Assembly (NCBI GenBank): GCA_900542615.1
Contig: UQOG01000120.1
Coordinates: 1 to 5,940, forward strand
Direction of reading: 5' to 3'
DNA: 5,940 nt
Origin: an uncultured Eubacteriales bacterium
GTDB lineage: Bacteria; Bacillota; Clostridia; Christensenellales; CAG-138
Below the pieces are notes generated by a model. It saw only the letters and a program-made list of their open reading frames with translations. It ran no database searches and was not told the origin of the DNA. This document shows positions 4,447 through 5,940 of this stretch, piece after piece. The position numbers were made by a program, and so were the translations under genes. Each line of letters opens with the position of its first letter. Position 1 is the first letter of the stretch.

Positions 4447-4503
4447 CGCTCCTTTCCTGTGGCCGCAGGCAAGGAGCGCACTTGTCTCATAAAAAGAAAG
4501 GAG
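4447..4503 (+). promoter_or_regulatory. Permease leader hairpin with anti-Shine-Dalgarno potential
   Basis: CGCTCCTT (4447-4454) pairs with AAGGAGCG (4471-4478) around an inner CCTG/CAGG helix. The same 5' arm contains CTCCTTTC (4449-4456), the exact complement of the ribosome binding site GAAAGGAG (4496-4503), 6 bases from the ATG. The two pairings exclude each other: the local hairpin leaves the ribosome site free, and the long-range pairing would mask it. No purine-riboswitch core was found in the leader, so any trigger is unknown, and the switch is inferred from complementarity alone. Confidence 0.4.
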
Positions 4504-4509
4504 TTTGTT

Positions 4510-5838
4510 ATGGAAAAGTTCTTTAAGCTCAAAGAACACAACACCACCGTCCGGACAGAAGTGATCGCGGGCCTAACTACCTTCTTCGCAATGGCCTACA
4601 TCATCTTCGTAAACCCCGACCTCCTCTCCCAGACCGGCATGGATCAGACCGCCGTTATGATGGCCACCTGCCTTGCCGCCGCCGTGGGTACGCTGCTCAC
4701 CGCTCTGATGGCAAACGTGCCCTTTGCCCAGGCCCCCGGCATGGGCCTGAACGCCTTCTTTACCTTCAGCGTGTGCTTTGGCATGGGCTATACCTGGCAA
4801 AACGCCCTGGCCATCGTGCTGATTTCCGGCGCCCTGTTCTTCCTGGCGGCGGTATCTCCCCTGCGGGGCAAGATCATCGATGCCATCCCCGCCCCCATCA
4901 AGCACGCCATCAGCGCCGGTATCGGCCTGTTTATCGCGTTCATCGGCCTACTGAACGCGGGCATTGTGGTATGCACCTCCTCCAATGTGACGGACCTTGC
5001 CCCCATGGCCGGCAATAACGCTGCCATCGTGGCCCTGATCGGCCTTTTGATCACCGCTGTGCTCATGGCCTATAAGGTTAAGGGTGCCATCTTCATCGGC
5101 ATCATCGCCACCACCATCGTGGGCATCCCCTTTGGCGTGACCACCTTCCCGGAGAGCATCGTGTTCCATGGCTTCGGCGGCCTGGCCCCCACCTTTGGCG
5201 CCGTGTTCACCGATGGTTTCAACGGGCTGATGCAGTTCGGCCTCCTGCCCCTGCTCACCGCCATCATCACCTTTGCCATCTGCGACTGCTTCGATACCGT
5301 GGGCACCCTCATCGGTACCGCCAGCAACGCGGGTATGCTGGATAAGGACGGCAAGCTGCCCAAGGGCGATAAGGCCCTGATCGCGGACGCCATCGCCACC
5401 ATGGCGGGCACCGTGCTGGGCACCTCCACGGTCACCACCTTTGTGGAGAGCTCCACCGGCATCAGCGAGGGCGGCCGTACCGGCCTGACCTCCGTGGTGG
5501 TTGCCATCCTGTTTGCCCTGGCGGCCTTCTTCTTCGCCCCCATCGCCCTCATCATCCCCAGCGCAGCCACGGCGCCCGCCCTGCTGATCGTTGGCGTGCT
5601 CATGCTCAAGGGCGCGGCGGAGATCGATTGGAGCGATATCGAGGTGGCCATTCCCGCCTTCCTCACCATCGCCATTATGCCCTTCGCCTACTCCATCTCC
5701 GACGGTATCGCCTTCGGCTTCATCTTCTACTCCCTGATCAAGCTGATCCGGGGCAAGGGCAAGGAAGTGCCGGTGTTCATGTACATTATTTCCGTGCTGT
5801 TCATCGTCATGTACGTGCTCTCCGCGCTGCCTGCGTAA
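4510..5838 (+). CDS. AzgA/PbuG-type NCS2 purine permease
   Basis: This 442-residue inner-membrane protein imports purine bases, probably hypoxanthine/guanine or adenine, by proton symport. It is hydrophobic throughout, consistent with about 12-14 membrane segments. It opens with FFKLKEHNTTVRTEVIAGLTTF and then FAMAYIIFVNP, typical of the AzgA-like branch. APGMGLNAFF (75-84) is the family motif. CDCFDTVGTLIG (258-269) and TFVESSTGISEGGRTGLTS (310-328) carry the acidic residues, including D259, D262 and E313, in the two substrate-site segments. Length matches B. subtilis PbuG (about 440), and the C-terminal FMYIISVLFIVMY is also similar. Which purine it prefers cannot be read from the sequence. 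The ATG at 4510 has GAAAGGAG 6 bases upstream; an earlier in-frame TTG at 4396 lies in the -35 box and is excluded. It is a single gene with its own promoter and terminator hairpin. Confidence 0.93.
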   Translation: MEKFFKLKEHNTTVRTEVIAGLTTFFAMAYIIFVNPDLLSQTGMDQTAVMMATCLAAAVGTLLTALMANVPFAQAPGMGLNAFFTFSVCFGMGYTWQNALAIVLISGALFFLAAVSPLRGKIIDAIPAPIKHAISAGIGLFIAFIGLLNAGIVVCTSSNVTDLAPMAGNNAAIVALIGLLITAVLMAYKVKGAIFIGIIATTIVGIPFGVTTFPESIVFHGFGGLAPTFGAVFTDGFNGLMQFGLLPLLTAIITFAICDCFDTVGTLIGTASNAGMLDKDGKLPKGDKALIADAIATMAGTVLGTSTVTTFVESSTGISEGGRTGLTSVVVAILFALAAFFFAPIALIIPSAATAPALLIVGVLMLKGAAEIDWSDIEVAIPAFLTIAIMPFAYSISDGIAFGFIFYSLIKLIRGKGKEVPVFMYIISVLFIVMYVLSALPA

Positions 5839-5858
5839 GCCTGTATGTAACCCAAAGA

Positions 5859-5886
5859 GCCGCGCTGCAAAGCCTTGCAGCGCGGC
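5859..5886 (+). terminator. Permease terminator hairpin, cut off from its T-tract
   Basis: GCCGCGCTGCAA (5859-5870) and TTGCAGCGCGGC (5875-5886) form a perfect 12-bp stem with loop AGCC, 20 bases after the permease stop codon. No T-tract follows; the third repeat element starts at 5888, one base after the stem. As with copy 2, the original T-tract probably lies beyond the right end of the element, outside the window. Confidence 0.75.
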
Positions 5887-5887
5887 C

Positions 5888-5940
5888 CAGGCTGTCGAAA
5901 AAGTGGCTTGCGCCACTTTTTCGAGGTTTTCATAGCTCCC
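5888..5940 (+). mobile_element. MITE-like terminator-associated repeat, copy 3 (right part outside window)
   Basis: The 53 visible bases match the first 53 of copy 2 (4070-4122) at 52 positions. They comprise the complete left terminal repeat CAGGCTGTCGAAAAA, the first hairpin (5895-5924) and the start of the nested CATAGCTCCC hairpin. The single difference (TTTT for TGTT at the equivalent of 4110) is shared with copy 1. The element begins one base after the permease terminator stem. The rest, and any direct repeat on the far side, lie beyond the window edge. Confidence 0.82.

Noticed and set aside
4425..4509. Purine riboswitch upstream of the permease
   Set aside because: The conserved three-way-junction core and the two loop sequences of the purine aptamer are absent, and the leader is too short to hold both aptamer and platform.
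4948..5916. 322-residue minus-strand ORF opposite the permease
   Set aside because: It is rich in Gly, His, Asp and Glu, the mirror image of hydrophobic codons on the other strand. It is a shadow of the permease gene.

Overview
The window reads as chromosomal DNA from a GC-rich member of the Clostridia (Firmicutes), probably a gut-type anaerobe. The basis is the order rplU–prp–rpmA, an L27 that begins with the Firmicute-type extension MLKMNLQLF removed by the Prp protease, AGGAGG-type ribosome binding sites, a likely L21 leader, and a secreted GH25/LysM lysozyme. No genus can be named from this sequence.

Layout. A tRNA-Arg(UCU) gene runs off the left edge on the minus strand, with its promoter at 107-135. 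A secreted GH25 lysozyme with a C-terminal LysM domain (288-1208, +) converges on a YhfI-like metallo-beta-lactamase-fold hydrolase (1616-2356, -). The 407-bp gap between them holds a terminator split by a short repeat element. Next come a promoter, a probable L21 leader and the ribosomal protein operon rplU–prp–rpmA (2677-3606, +), ending at an intrinsic terminator. A 390-bp stretch with no recognisable gene follows, then a second, full-length copy of the repeat element (4070-4268). After it come an extended -10 promoter, a structured leader and an AzgA/PbuG-type purine permease (4510-5838, +). A third copy of the element starts at 5888, immediately after the permease terminator hairpin, and runs off the right edge.

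How the genes relate. L21, Prp and L27 form a functional unit: the two ribosomal proteins are made together with the protease that matures L27. The lysozyme, hydrolase and permease are independent single-gene units.

The most notable content is the repeat family. The complete copy is a 199-bp non-coding element with 15-bp terminal inverted repeats (14/15 match) abutting exact 21-bp direct repeats. The first copy has a truncated left end and is flanked by exact 18-bp direct repeats. In all three cases the element lies at the 3' edge of an intrinsic terminator hairpin, and in the two with both flanks visible the duplicated target is terminator hairpin sequence. The element itself is built of terminator-like hairpins. 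It looks like a MITE-like element that targets terminators and leaves unusually long target duplications. No transposase is present in the window.
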